The notes: generated by a model not told the origin, from the sequence alone. Numbered from the stretch's first letter, positions 22,336 to 35,100 are shown. The stretch: DNA of 64,000 nt from Dioscorea cayenensis subsp. rotundata (GCF_009730915.1 NC_052475.1:1798001-1862000), one strand, 5' to 3'. Made by a program: numbers and translations.

Positions 22336-22898
22336 TAGGGGTGGCAATAATCTGTCCGGACCCGCCAGCCCGGTTTTGTCCGGCCCGGAATAAAAAGGGT
22401 TTGGACATAAGGTTTGCAAATGCGGGCCGGGTTCGGACATGGCTTGGTTGTCCGAATTTAAATCCGGGCCGGGTCCGGACATAGAAATTCGGACAACCGG
22501 GCCCTTTTAACCCCTAAAACTTTAAAATCCCACAACCTTAGGCCCATTTGTTTTAAGCCCATTCTTCTAAAAACTTTAAACATATATTGTTTTTTCTATT
22601 AAGACTTAGATTTTTCTATAATTTGAGTTGAGTTTTGGATTATTAATGTTTTTTTTTTGCATTTAATGTGAATTAAATTATTTTTGTATAATTTAATATT
22701 TGAGCGAACTTAAAAATAACTTATAGAATTCGGACAAATTTGGACATCCGGACAACCGGGTTTTAAAATAAACCGGGTTTGGACATACTAAGTTTGTCCG
22801 GATTTAAAACCGGGCCGGGTCCGGACACAAGTTTTTCTATTTATATTAGTAGTTGTCCGGACCCGGTTTTGTCCGGACCCGAATTTTTGCCACCCCTA
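22336..22898. mobile_element. Non-autonomous hAT-type element with 8-bp target-site duplication
   Basis: A 563-bp element with matching ends TAGGGGTGGCAA and TTGCCACCCCTA, flanked by identical 8-bp direct repeats TGCGTGAT at 22328-22335 and 22899-22906. It has no transposase frame. The subterminal regions are filled with repeated GTCCGGACCCG and CCGGGCCGGGTCCGG-like words in both orientations; the centre (about 22560-22720) is AT-rich. An 8-bp duplication and TAGGG-type ends fit hAT elements. The perfect target duplication suggests it is not very old. It sits just after the RRP45 stop and may fall in its 3' untranslated region. Confidence 0.9.
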
Positions 22899-22906
22899 TG
22901 CGTGAT

Positions 22907-24003
22907 GAATATGAAATTCTTTTTTACCTCTTTCTCTAGAAACAACCCTGTGAAATGTGTGTTTCTGCTTTTCATGGATTTTTGTTGCTAAAAAGTATAA
23001 ACTACTATATACACCTTTGTGGGGGAAATTACCAGCAACCTGTGGTTATAAAGTAGAACATAATTCAGCCAGTGTTTCTTTTCATTAAATTTGGAATGTT
23101 ATCTTTTATTATTGGCCCAGGAGTTCATGTTGCTGAATTCCTGATTTTAGTCTTGCTCGGCAAAGATCACTGCATTCATTTCATAATCAATTCTCTGATG
23201 GTTCATTCATCATATCTTGCAGGTATTTGTTGCGTCATTGGGTGCGGATTCGGAATCGGGGAATCAGAAAATAGAGAACCTGAATTTTTTTTTTCTCATT
23301 TATAAAGGCTTTGTGAAACAAATGTTATGAAGCTAGCTTTTATCATTAGAGGAGAGGCACAGTTTAAGGTCCCAGGGCTTGATAGAAGCTCATGTTTATT
23401 CAGTGAAGTATGTACTGTAAGAGTTGAATTATTTTACACACAATATCAAAGACCATGAAATACTTTTTTGTTTAAGCTTCATGCATTTTATTTTACTGAC
23501 AATGAACAAAAAAATCCTCCTAAAGTTCACAGCAAAAAAACCTCATGAGTTATTTTATCTTATAGTTAAATTGAAGCAAGAGCACCTCCAGGCTTATAAT
23601 TATAATTATGTTCGAAATAAATGTGATCATAAAATATAAACTCCTGGTTGAAAGTGTTCATCAATCACATGAGGACCTGCTGTATTTTATGGAATAGTGA
23701 TCGATAAGGACCATCTTCTGGCCTTGTCATACCTGCTGTATTTTATCTGATAGTTTGTAAAAGTAATATCTTTTGTTCAATTGCAATGAACACTAATGCT
23801 GGGAATCGTTTTTGAACATCACTAACAATACAAAACATAGTTATAGGGCTAAGTATATGGTTCTAAGAACTCAAATGATAGGTAGGTACTATAATCCCTA
23901 AACAAGCATCCCTCTTCATCTTGTCTCAGTATGGAACTAATATGGTCAATCACCAATGTATGATGTTTATTTGCATTAGGGTGGGTGGAGTTTGAGATAT
24001 GAA
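22907..24003. other. Convergent spacer between RRP45 and the RNF170-like gene
   Basis: Moderately AT-rich unique sequence. Open frames such as 23072-23305 (+) show no recognisable domain. It probably holds the 3' untranslated regions of both flanking genes. No inverted repeats or transposon ends were seen. Confidence 0.45.
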
Positions 24004-26510
24004 TCAAGACCCGCCGTGTCGGTAAAGTAGCACTGACCGATATATAGCAGCAACATGGAGGAAAACAATCAGCAGTATAAGAAAATCATCAAGCAAACCA
24101 ATGAACCCGAACACCGCTGTGAACATCAGAAACAATTGATCAATTGTTAGAGTAAATTGATAACTTCTGAAGAAACAATGAGTTGTACCATTACCTTCAG
24201 GAACAATGTCTACTGGACTCAGTACATAGATTGTGCTCAGTACAATCTGCTTATGAGAAAAACAATTGAATTCATGTGAGGGTTCACCAAAGGTTTCAGC
24301 AGAAACAAAAAATGGAAAGGATAGAACTATCATTAGACATGCCGCATGCATTACCAAAAGCACAATCCAGAGTAAGTTTCTATTGATTATAGAAAACCTT
24401 GACCTTTTACCAGTTTAAACTTATTAAGGAATGATATATGTTGAACTCCATTTAAACTTGTCTTTCATTTTCCGTGATACATAAAGGAGATGAAGCTCTT
24501 GGATATGACTAAGGAATAAAGGGTGTTAATCTCAACTAGTATGCTTTGGCCACTACAAGCTTGATGCAAAGTTACTTTGTGCTCGCTAGAGTGAGGAATA
24601 TTAAAAAGAAAAAACAAAAAGAATTCATCATGTGTAAAGATGATTCTCAGAATCTTTGGATCACTAAAGTAATGGCACATTACCATTCTAAATTCAGTAT
24701 ATAGGAGCTATTTGTATCTGAAAATCAAACTTACGTAAGTTATCATTAGTCACTCGTTAATCATTACACAGACATATTATCAAGAATATTAACAATTTTC
24801 GAAGAATATTCTTGGCAATAATAGTGGAGAAATGAATCATCAAAAGGCAAAATCAGAGCATATCCTTCACTGTGTCTCCAATTGTATTTACATTTCTAGC
24901 AGTAGCAGAAGCAATAAGTTTTGCATCCTATTCATCGTGAAATCCAGTTTTGAGATCCACTATTAATTCACTGAAAATGTTAGACATGGGCCACCAAACT
25001 CTGATTTTTCAACTCAAACTTTGCTTGCTTTTATACATGTAAATCATTCAGATATCTTAGAATAACTTTACCACAAAGACTTCAAAAAAAAATAAAAGTT
25101 CAAACATCTCTCATCCATTTGTATTATAATCATCACTGTTAGGTGCATTACACAATGGATGCAAGAAACAAATGTGCAGTCATTGAAATTTTGAGTTAAG
25201 TCCGTTGGACGTACCGCAAAAATCATCCGCGCCTTAAAAACAAGGGGCAGAGATCTATGAGGATCCATCAGTTCTCTCATCAACCTTCGAAGGAAAAATG
25301 GGACGTCTCGCAGCCTCTGCAATAGGAAAATGAACAACAGGTCATGATATGCTCCCACATGAATTACAATCATGTCCTACAAGTAAACATAAAAAGATGC
25401 AGATAAAGATTCAACTAGTTCTCATTCTTCATGGTAATTGACTAATAGTAAAAGTTACATGAGAAGAATGAATAACAACCAATGACTTCAAAGGTGCATG
25501 CATTACAATGATAAATCCCATAATAGTAGCTTCAAGCAATAGTTTTTAAAATAATACAGAATTAAGCCTCACTTCAACAATAATGACTAGTTATGTGAAA
25601 CTCCTCCAAAAGCCAGAAGTTAATGTTACCTGAACAAAGCTCCGCGAACCTCCTCCAAAAATACGGTTGTAATTCTCTATTTGCATTAGAACACGGCTAG
25701 CTTCTGGATCATGGCGTTGATGTTGCGCAGTCTCAGAAGGTATCAACAAAGTAATCACACGACGACATATTGGACACTTGCATGGCTGCAGGGCCGATGC
25801 ATGATGCCAAACACGCAGAATGCAATGACCTAAAAGATGTGCATTCAAAATATAAACAAAATCATAACCATCACTCTTTCCACAAATCATTCTTCAAGAC
25901 AGATAACAGTCTTGAAAGATTAAACTAAAACAACATTATCACATTGAAGGTACAATATCTGAAACAAAAACTCAGTAAAACAGCCAGATAAGCATCTAAG
26001 CACAATTGATTATGCAGAAAAAAAAAAAAATCTAATTTTTCTTTCTTCTCATTCTTCAAATATCAAAACAACCTAATTGTCACATGATTCGAATTTCAAA
26101 TGCGCTGTAATTCTTTCTTGAATTCCTATCCTTAATTCTACAATAATCTGAGAATCCAACCATTCCAAGCAACAGAAAATAAAAAACAACAAGAAAAAAG
26201 AAAACTGGAAACCTAGAAACGGACCGATATTAACAAACCCTAAAATAAAAAAAAAATCAAGAAACAGACAGAAAACCCAATCACTAAGAAGAAAATCAAA
26301 CACATTCACAACCATCACAAAACCTTAAACCAAATCAAGCATCAAGGACAACACCCCCTCTCTCTTCCGACCGATCAAAACCAAGAAACACATCAAGGGT
26401 TTGGGAAAAAGGGAATCACCGCAGAACCAGTGGGAGCAGTTGGCCTGGCAGGGGAGATTGAAGTCGTCATGGCACACCGAGCAAACGTCGTTGACGGGCG
26501 GCGACTCCAT
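24004..26510 (-). CDS. RNF170-like RING E3 ubiquitin ligase with DUF1232 domain
   Basis: Five coding exons on the minus strand, in transcript order: 26510-26420, 25829-25630, 25316-25215, 24246-24195, 24116-24004, giving 185 residues. A C3HC4 RING near the N terminus has cysteines 10, 13, 25, 30, 33, 49, 52 and histidine 27 (CSVCHDDF, CSHWFCGHCILRVW, CKCPICRR). A central region includes PFFLRRLMRELMDPHRSLPL. The C-terminal DUF1232 segment reads IYVLSPVDIVPE then AVFGFIGLLDDFLILLIVFL, a membrane-prone hairpin. Animal RNF170 is an ER membrane ligase acting on IP3 receptors; plants lack those receptors, so the substrate here is unknown. Every junction is GT-AG and in phase. A (CT)n tract (minus-strand GA) sits directly upstream of the start at about 26515-26543. 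Confidence 0.92.
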
Positions 26511-26515
26511 CACCG

Positions 26516-26547
<32 letters not shown>

Positions 26548-28101
26548 GGATTCTTATCTTGACTTCCTTTTCTTCGAAAACGAGAAGCAGTGATTGCAAT
26601 CCTTTTATAGCAGTGATTGAGAAGCAAGACCCGGGAAACAACCAAGAAAAGCACTCCAACCCCACCAAATATATATATATATATATATTTATATTTAGTG
26701 TTTAGTCCCTTGTTTGTTGACCACCATTGTTTCTCAATTAAGTCCTTGTAAATTATATACACATTAATCAAATTTCTCTAAAATATAATTTCTAGTACAT
26801 TACATTATATTATTCAATTGTTTTAAGAAAGATTTATTTTTTTCCCATATCTCACTTAAATGGCTTAAGTTATATAAGTAATATATATATATATATATAT
26901 ATATATTGTTATAAAATTAAAAAAAAGCAAATAAGGATAATACTCAATCATATGTTACAAGATTATAAAGACATGCTTAGAGTTACATAAAAACTCACAT
27001 CTTTTAAACTTTCTCATAAATATTATGATAAGATGAATAGTTCTATGAGTTCAGAAGATGGAGAGATTTTGGGAGTTTGGGGAGATGAAGAGCTATGACA
27101 TTCATATATATATATATATATATATTATATTATATTGATATCACAAAAAATATTTTAGATGATTTTTGTTTTTTTTAGAGATTTAATTGTATATTTTATT
27201 ATTTTATGGTATAATTGCTTTACAAATATTTTCTTTGATTGTAGTTTCATAATATAACATTGCATAGTTTGGTCTATATTTTTGTATTATAACACAACAA
27301 TTAATGGCATACCTTTTATTATTATTCTCTTCACACACACATATATATACCCTCATAAAATTTCTCTTTATAATAAACCAAAAATTTAGGATAAAATATG
27401 TTAGTACACAATTATTATAATTTTTTTTTTTGGACTCCAACTGAATACTTTCAAATTTTTGTTCTTTCAAGTATCTTTGTTATCTACAATAATTAGATAG
27501 ACAAAGATACTTTTCAACACATAATTTAATTTAAAAACTCTCAAAATGTAATTTAAAATATTAAAAATAAGTTGAAAAAAAATTTCACATATTTTCATTC
27601 ATTAAGAAATGATAATAGATATAAAAAATATTTCAGCTTGTCAAGCAATTCTATAAAAAAAGAAAGGTCACAAAATAAATGTGTTTATACAAAGTTAAGG
27701 GTCATGAAATAGATATGTTTATATAAAGTTTTGGAAACTTGAGTGTCTAATTCCAAATAATTGCTTGGAAAAAACATCATCATTCCATACACTTGAGTTG
27801 TATTACATAAAACCCCCAGAAAACTCAAAAATTGATTCATTCTGGATGTCATATTTTGAGGAGTTGATATGTAACAATCCAGATGTTATTTCCATTTCTC
27901 AATACTTCAACTCAGAAACTATTGCAGAGAATCTCCATCAATTGTGAATTGTCATTTTTGCTGCATTGCAGAATTTCAATGAATTTTGTCGATACCAGCT
28001 AAGTAATAAAAAAATCGGCTTTCTGGTGCAGGAACTATCTTTTGAAGCATGCAAAATTTTGATCCCTGAGGCATTGATCATGTCAAATTTTGGAAGAGAT
28101 T
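26511..28101. other. AT-rich spacer between RNF170-like promoter and PDK1-like 3' end
   Basis: Contains (CT)n at about 26515-26543, (TA)n runs near 26669-26690, 26881-26907 and 27104-27124, and a hairpin at 27469-27512. Short plus-strand open frames around 27765-28175 show no domain, and the last of them overlaps the final PDK1-like exon on the opposite strand. I see no gene. Confidence 0.5.
27469..27512. repeat. Short hairpin-forming inverted repeat
   Basis: The arms AAGTATCTTTGT-TATCTA and TAGATA-GACAAAGATACTT flank a loop of about 7 bases, giving a nearly perfect stem of 17-18 pairs. There is no neighbouring promoter or matching second copy to define an element. Confidence 0.7.
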
Positions 28102-31100
28102 TCAAGGCTTTTGAAGACCTTCGACCGTCTTTTTCCACTGCCATGCTCGCTGCTTTGCGTCCTCAAATGACATAACCTTTGTTGGCTAAGAATGAGATTC
28201 GGTCAGCAAAATAGATCGATCGGGTTTTTTTAACATAGAAAATGTTTAGTACACTACTTACAGTGGTTATCTTAAAATGTGAGGAGTTCACAACTTGAAC
28301 ATTGATGCTGTTTGGATTGTCGGACCAAACAATCTTTTTCTCCATTAATTTATTTGCGTTGACGGATATTAATCTGGGTTTGTCAGTGAGGATGAGTTGC
28401 ACTTTCTTACTTTTGAGCTTTCGAAATTTCTTCAACTTTGATGTCATGAGAATAGACTCACCAGGTTCAAGAAAGTCCCGCCTGTCGTCACAAGCCACAA
28501 CATGAATTTCTCCACAATTGATAATGAAGGCGAGTAAACTTCAAGAAAAAAAAAAATCCAAGAAAGGTGAACTCATACCATTTAGAGTCAAATGAATCAA
28601 TTGAAGAAAGAGAAGAAAGATGAGGATGTGTTTCAGAGGAAGATGTGGAACCACTACTTCTATCAAAACTTGACTGTTGATGACTTCCATTTTGTGTAGA
28701 ATTATAAGGCTCATTATTCTTGTTTGCCTGCATAAACAGACAAAAGAAATGTCAGAGTTTGCGAGTATAAATTCTAGTTTTAATTCCACAAATTTATCTG
28801 AGTTCAGTACAATAAACTCCATAGCAAGTTTCCGCACGGATCCCTGCCGAAGATTATGCCAATCAATTCCTTTAAAGAAAGGATGCAATTTAAGGGCCAA
28901 GTAACCATCTGGTCCGGCACCCAGTCTTCTACTAGGATCTATGTCCTGCATAAGTATATGGATTGGGATCAAGATATGAGAACATTTCGAGCACAACTTA
29001 AAATTAGAATAAAGCTTGGAATTATTTAAAAGATTTGTGGTAAGCATTTCTTACCAATAATTTATCAATGAGGTCACTCGCTTCATCTGAAAAATATTCT
29101 GGAATATTAATTCCCCTTGAAATAATTCTCTGAAAAACAAGCAACTCAAATGCATCTTTGAAGGGAGAAGCTCCAGCTAGCATATGATATAAGGTGCAAC
29201 CAAGTGCCCAGAGATCATTTCTGAAAGAACAATCATCTTAGAAAGGACAGATAGTGATATGACCAGATCTGAAGAAAATAGTAGGAAACTTGTATAATAA
29301 ATGCTGTACTGTAGTTTAATTCTAGATATCCTTTCCACAATAACAAATACTGGGGTTAAACTACTATCTACACCAAATCTCAACTGTACAATGCATGTGT
29401 TGTTATTAGTAGAAGGTTGACTCATGCATGTTCGGAGTGAAGGCTGAGAAGTACACGAACAAGGGCACCCAACTTATGTCCATCTTTTAGCTCTAGCATC
29501 CTATTCCTCCGCTAAAATTTGAATCCATAACAAACAAATGTCAGATGATGAGTTTTTACTCAAAATATTTTTTGCGTCATGTTTAGAATTGAAAGAAAGT
29601 TCAAAATTTTGCAATAAGGAATAACAAAGGAAAGCAGGATGAGATTGTATTTTCAATTTTCAAACACCAATGGAGCTAATTCTCTATCACCTAGATTTGG
29701 TGAACTTCAGAGACAATAATATCCTTCTCACAGGTGACTATTTCCTACAAATAGATGAACAATTCTTAACGCCAGACATCAACTCTAGTGATAAACAATT
29801 CCCTCACCCAGGACTTGCTGGAGAAGAATTTTGAATTTCTGGAGGGGCATATGCAGTTCTTCCTGTAAAGGCTTGAGTATTTTCACCTAACTTGTCATTC
29901 AAAATGAGTGTTAGCCACATTTGACCATCTTTGCAGGAGGATTCGGCTAAAATAAATAATAACCTTACTTAATAGATTCAAAGGAACTGTTATACGGCTA
30001 TCTTTGTCTGGCCTCACACAACCAAAATCTGCAATCTTAATATGTCCATCTGCAGTGAGCAGTAAGTTCTCTGGCTGGCATTAGCAAACTGTTAGGATAT
30101 GCTGACACTAATGAAAGAAGAACTGTATATCTTTTCATTTACCCTAATATCACAATGTATTAAGCCCAGACCATGCAAATACTCCAGTGCTTCAACAACT
30201 TCTGCGGTGTAAAAGCGAGCCTCTATCTCAGATAGACGACCTCTCTGTAATCCGAGAAGTAACTGAGGAATATAAAATATAGGCACCATATCAAGGAAAT
30301 TATCAACTAAATTGTAACTAAAAATTGTACCTTGGATATCAGATCAAACAGTTCTCCACCTTCACAGGATTCAAGTGCCATGTCTCCAGTAATATGAACA
30401 ATATGATATCAGTTACAAAGCCTAATAAAGTATAAGATATGCTGGAAGAAGTATTAAGCATATGAACATCCTAAAATAAAAAACATGGTAACTCTTACAA
30501 AGACAGCGTGCATCTTGGAATGTGAAATACAGTCCAACAATGCCAGGATGATCTAATTGGTCCAGAACAATGCGCTCTAGTTTTACACAGGTAACTTTGT
30601 TTTCTTTAATAATGAAATCCTTGTCCATGATTTTCAAGGCATAGACATGTTCCGAGCCCTTTTTCTTCGCCCTCACCACCTGAATACGTAAAATCAAAGT
30701 ATAAGACACAATGTTTGCAGTATTCTCACATACAACCCACATAGTTCCTAATAAAATGCGAAAGAAAATTTCATTTCTCCCCATTCATTATAAAACGGCC
30801 CACAGATTTGAACTGACATAGCTTCAGAAGAAACATTAACATATTCCAAGCAATCAGAGCGAGTTGATAAAAACAACAGTTCCTATATTTCTCTTGAATT
30901 CTTCTAAGCAATATGAATTTAATGAGAAAATGAATTAATGCTAGATTACATTGAATCACACTACTAACAGGAAACGAAAAAAAACCATAATTTTGGCAAC
31001 AATAGTTCCAGAACAACAAAACAAAGCAAATAAATCAATAAACTGGCATTCGAGATCCAATACAAGTAGTTTCAATTTTTAAAGATAATAACAAAGAAAT

Positions 31101-31327
31101 ACAAATTTATCACACAGTCGGAGAAATAATAAGAAAGGAAGGACCTTTGAATGGGAACCGACGCCAAGGACCTTGCCAAGCTCGAAATCACGGATGGTGA
31201 AGTTCTCCTGGGGCGCCCGGAATGCAATGCTGATCCTCTGCGCAGCCTCCTCGCGATTCCGCGGTTCAAGCCGCACCTTTGCCTGAAAATTCCTCTCAAT
31301 CTCATCGCCCTCGCCGCCAACCACCAT
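28102..31327 (-). CDS. PDK1: PDK1-like AGC kinase with PH domain; HCD catalytic loop and one frameshift
   Basis: PDK1 phosphorylates the activation loop of AGC kinases and is recruited by a C-terminal PH domain. Eleven exons in transcript order: 31327-31145, 30679-30499, 30383-30331, 30244-30143, 30074-29969, 29886-29808, 29221-29055, 28945-28811, 28727-28579, 28481-28262, 28185-28102. All have GT-AG borders and would give about 485 residues, near the family's usual length. ATP-binding lysine 77 (YALK), glutamate 96 and DFG 189-191 are present. The catalytic loop reads IHCDIR instead of IHRDIK, and the activation segment is [11 protein letters not shown] rather than a FVGTAAYVPPE-like form. 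Exon 7 has one extra base at about 29160, which shifts frame after residue 255 and stops at about residue 259, before the end of the kinase domain and the PH domain ([39 protein letters not shown]). It is either an assembly indel or a decaying paralogue. An in-frame upstream ATG also exists. Confidence 0.88.
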
Positions 31328-32149
31328 GATCACCAACCCTATCAAACAATGCAGTCTCAATCTGGTTCAGAGGATTGAGAGAGGTCGGACGAGCGACGAA
31401 AGGAGCCGAAGAAGAAGAAGAAGAAGGGGAATGGAGAGCATTGATGCGTGCCATGGTGATCAGGGAACTTCGTTTTATCGCTCCTCTGCGTTCGAATGTA
31501 CTAAAAATAGCCATCGTTTCTTTGCTGTATTCTTTCATTTACTTTTGCCTTTATATTCTTTTTATTTCCCTTAATATAAATATCCATATATATTTTTTAT
31601 TTTTTTAATGAAAGATGAACCAATCAAATCAGAAATTTACATAAATATAAAATTAATATATAAATATATTTATACCGTAACCCTATCCAAACAAATATTT
31701 TCAGCTAAACACAAATATTTTTTTTTAAATAAATAAATCACAAATTCATTATAAAATTAAAAACCAAATAAAAAAAAAACAGAAACCAATAAAAGTATGA
31801 ACATTTGTAATCGAATTAGTGCTACCAATAAATTATTGGCTTTAATTATTAAAATTTTAATTTATCTTTTAACTGAATTTCTAGCTTCAAAAAAAAAAAA
31901 TAACAATAGTTCATAATGGTTTATAAATAAATACGAATTTTTTAGGTGCATACACGAAATAAAATCATATAATTTTTATTTGCAAGGGTTTAGTTGCAAA
32001 AACTACTTAAAAAAAAGAAGAAAAGATTAAAAAGGAAAAAAGAGTGCGCCTACTTCCCCAGATCTCGTCGTCTCGATCGCGCATTTCAACAAGCACAACA
32101 ACTGCAGAGCAAGCGCTCTCGCATTCGCCCCGTCGTTGGGATCGTCTTC
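31328..32149. promoter_or_regulatory. Shared upstream region of divergent PDK1-like and TPLATE genes
   Basis: About 820 bp between two start codons facing away from each other. The PDK1-proximal 180 bp is GC-rich with a GAAGAAGAAG purine run at about 31407-31424, consistent with its leader. The middle (31560-31990) is AT-rich without a clear TATA box. The TPLATE-proximal 100 bp is GC-rich with GGTTTAG near 31986-31992. Individual core promoter elements cannot be fixed. Confidence 0.5.
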
Positions 32150-35100
32150 ATGGACATCCTAATCGCGCAAATCCAAGCGGACCTGCGCTCCAGCGACGCC
32201 CTTCGCCAGTCGGGGGCCTTGCTCCAAGCCCTCCAGCAATCCGCCGCCGGCCGTGACGTCTCCGCCGTCGCGAAACCCGCCTGTGAAGAGATACTCGCTT
32301 CACCGGCCTCCGCCGTCTGCAAGAAGCTCGCCCTCGACCTGATCCGCTCCACCCGCCTCCCTCCCGATCTCTGGGACACCGTCTGCTCCGCCGTACGCAC
32401 CGACCTCGACTTCCCCGACCCCGAAGTCGCCGCTGCCGCCGTCTCCGCTCTCTCCGCCGTCCCCTCCCACCGCCTCCCCCGTCTTGTTTCAGACGCGCAC
32501 AAGGAGATATCGGCATGCCTCGCCTCCCCCTCTGACTCCCTACGCCACTCTGCCACCGAAGCCCTTGGCTGCGTCCTCGCCCGCGATGATCTCGTCCTAC
32601 TCTGTGAATCCAACCCCGGCCTCCTCGACCGCGCCTCCGCCTGGTGGCAGCGCATCGCCGATAACATGCTTGACCGATCGGACTCTGTCTCCAAGATCGC
32701 TTTTGAGTCCATCGGCCGCTTGTTTCAAGAATTCGAGTCCAAGCGAATGAGCCGCCTTGCTGGCGATAAGCTCATCGACAGCGAGAATTCCCTAGCCATC
32801 CGTTCCAAATGGGTTGCCGCGGCCGTGGACTTCGTCTGGAAGAGCCGGAATGCTCTAATGGCGCGATCTCTCATTCTTCCCATTGAGAGTTTTAGGGTTA
32901 CTGTCTTCCCTCTTGTCTATGCGACCAAGGCTGTTGCTTCGGGCGCTATGGAGGTGTTCCGGAAGCTCTCGAAGTCAAGCAACGTAGAGACAGACTCGTT
33001 CTGGAGCGCGGAGAAGGTGGTGGGGGTATCGGATGTGGTCTCTCATCTGCTGCCATTTTTGAGCTCGCTGGATCCTCCTCTGATATTTGAAGTGGGGATC
33101 AATATGTTGTCTCTGGCGGATGTGCCCGGGGGCAAGCCGGAGTGGGCTTCAGCGTCGATCATTGCCATTTTGACTCTTTGGGACAGGCAGGAGTTCTCGT
33201 CAGCCAGGGAGAGCATTGTCCGGGCTGTTGTCACTAATCTGCATCTCTTAGATCTTCACATGCAGGTGAATTTCTGGCAGTACTCTTCATACATGATGTT
33301 AGTTCCAACCAACAATACTTTTTCTTCATCAATCTAATTTCCTGGCTTAGTTTTATCCTGCCTGCATTCTAAGGTTTGTGGATTGTTCATGTGTAGGCTA
33401 TAGTCTTCATGCTCGTCTATCTTGTAGTTGGTTGACTTAAGCGTTTGTATGTCTAGCTAACAGGCTTTTACTATCACCTTTTGACCTTGATGTTCCTCTT
33501 AGGCAATGAAGAAAAGTATTTTGAGTTTTTTAAACCGAATGCTGATTTTGCTTCTAGCCCTTCTTCTAGAGTTTAATGAAAGTTCTCTATTTCTTTCTTT
33601 GAATTCATGGTGGTAAATTTCGATAACAGAGTGAAAACTTGTTTGTCCCTAAGACTGACTAGGGCTTGCAGCAACTTCCCGAGTTTGAGAATATATTTAT
33701 GAATTAGTTTATATGTTACTTGCTTGCAGGTTTCGATTTTTAAGAGGTTGCTTCTTATGGTGAGGAACTTGAGGGCAGAGTCAGATCGCATGCATGCTCT
33801 AGCTTGCATTTGTCGTACTGCACTTTGTGTTGATCTTTTTGCAAAGGAGAGTGTTCGCAGAGGGCAGAAACCTCTGCCTGGCACTGACATCGCTTCACTT
33901 TTTGAGGATTTGAGGATAAAAGATGACTTAAACAGTGTAGCAAACAAAAGTTTGTTTAGAGAGGAGCTGGTTGCCTCACTGGTGGAAAGTTGTTTCCAGC
34001 TATCTCTTCCATTGCCTGAGCAAAAGAACACTGGCACAGAGAGTAGGGTTATTGGAGCTCTAGCTTATGGAACTGGCTATGGTGCTTTAAATTGGACAGA
34101 ACCAGCTCTGGAGGTGGTGGAAGTTTGCAAACCCTGTGTTATGTGGAACTGTGATGGGCGGACATATGCTATAGACTGCTATTTGAAATTGTTGGTCAGG
34201 CTTTGCCATATTTATGATACTAGAGGCGGTGTGAAAAGGATAAAAGATGGGGCTTCTCAGGATCAAATTCTCAACGAGACAAGGTTGCGGAATTTGCAGT
34301 TGCAGCTTATCAAAGATCTTCGTGAGGTTAGGCTATTTCTCATTGACATGATTTACTTTGCTCGCGATCCACCCTGATTTTCTTACTATCATATCATTTG
34401 TGAGCTAGTATACGTTCCTCTTATTACCTGGTCTTTCAAGAGATCAATATTTCACTTTGCATTAGAGTATTTCCTGCATCATCTGTTATCCTATAACTTT
34501 AAAACCAACTGCTTGAATCTGAAATTTAACTAAAATAAGCCATGTGATATATATGAAACTTCATGTTGCTTGTGAGTCTTTCCAACTTATATTATCTATT
34601 TGAATTTGGTTAACCTTACGTTTCCCTAGAACTGTGATCTTAGTGACACAATTTCCTAATACTGATTGTAGCTGGCTTTTTTAGATTAAAGGACCAATCA
34701 ACTTTTTCTTTTGATGTAATAAAACTGGGTTACCTCCTCTTTTTACTTGGTCAATGTGGTAAGCTGACTCAGAAGGGGGAATGCAGGATGAAAATGACCG
34801 CTATATAGGCTTTGAATGAGATCAAATGCAAGCTACCATGTTAGATTAGTTACATCTTTCCTCACCACATGCAAGAATTAAACTAGCTATGGTTGTAACA
34901 AGGATGAGCCGTTTCTAACTTTATCATTAGACCTTAAATTACCATAGGCTTATTCATGTTTTTGGGAGAATTATAGTATGAAGGTATGTAGAATTGGATT
35001 GATCTCTTGCTTGGGTCTCAAGTGGCCATGCTATAAACTGGAGTTAGTTACTCATTTCTCTTTCCTGTTAAAGTTATATGCTTTGTAGTATGTTCAAGAT

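Noticed and set aside
27765-28175. Plus-strand frames with a plausible splice acceptor that looked like the end of a gene
   Set aside because: The downstream frame is antisense to the last PDK1-like exon (28102-28185), and the upstream part has no domain; best explained as chance.
31994-32149. Upstream in-frame ATG extending TPLATE by 52 residues
   Set aside because: The extension is a lysine/arginine-rich low-complexity leader absent from the family; MDILIAQIQADL at 32150 is the conserved N terminus.
32044-32712. Arginine- or serine-rich frames overlapping TPLATE exon 1
   Set aside because: GC-rich coding DNA opens all frames; only the TPLATE frame encodes a known protein.
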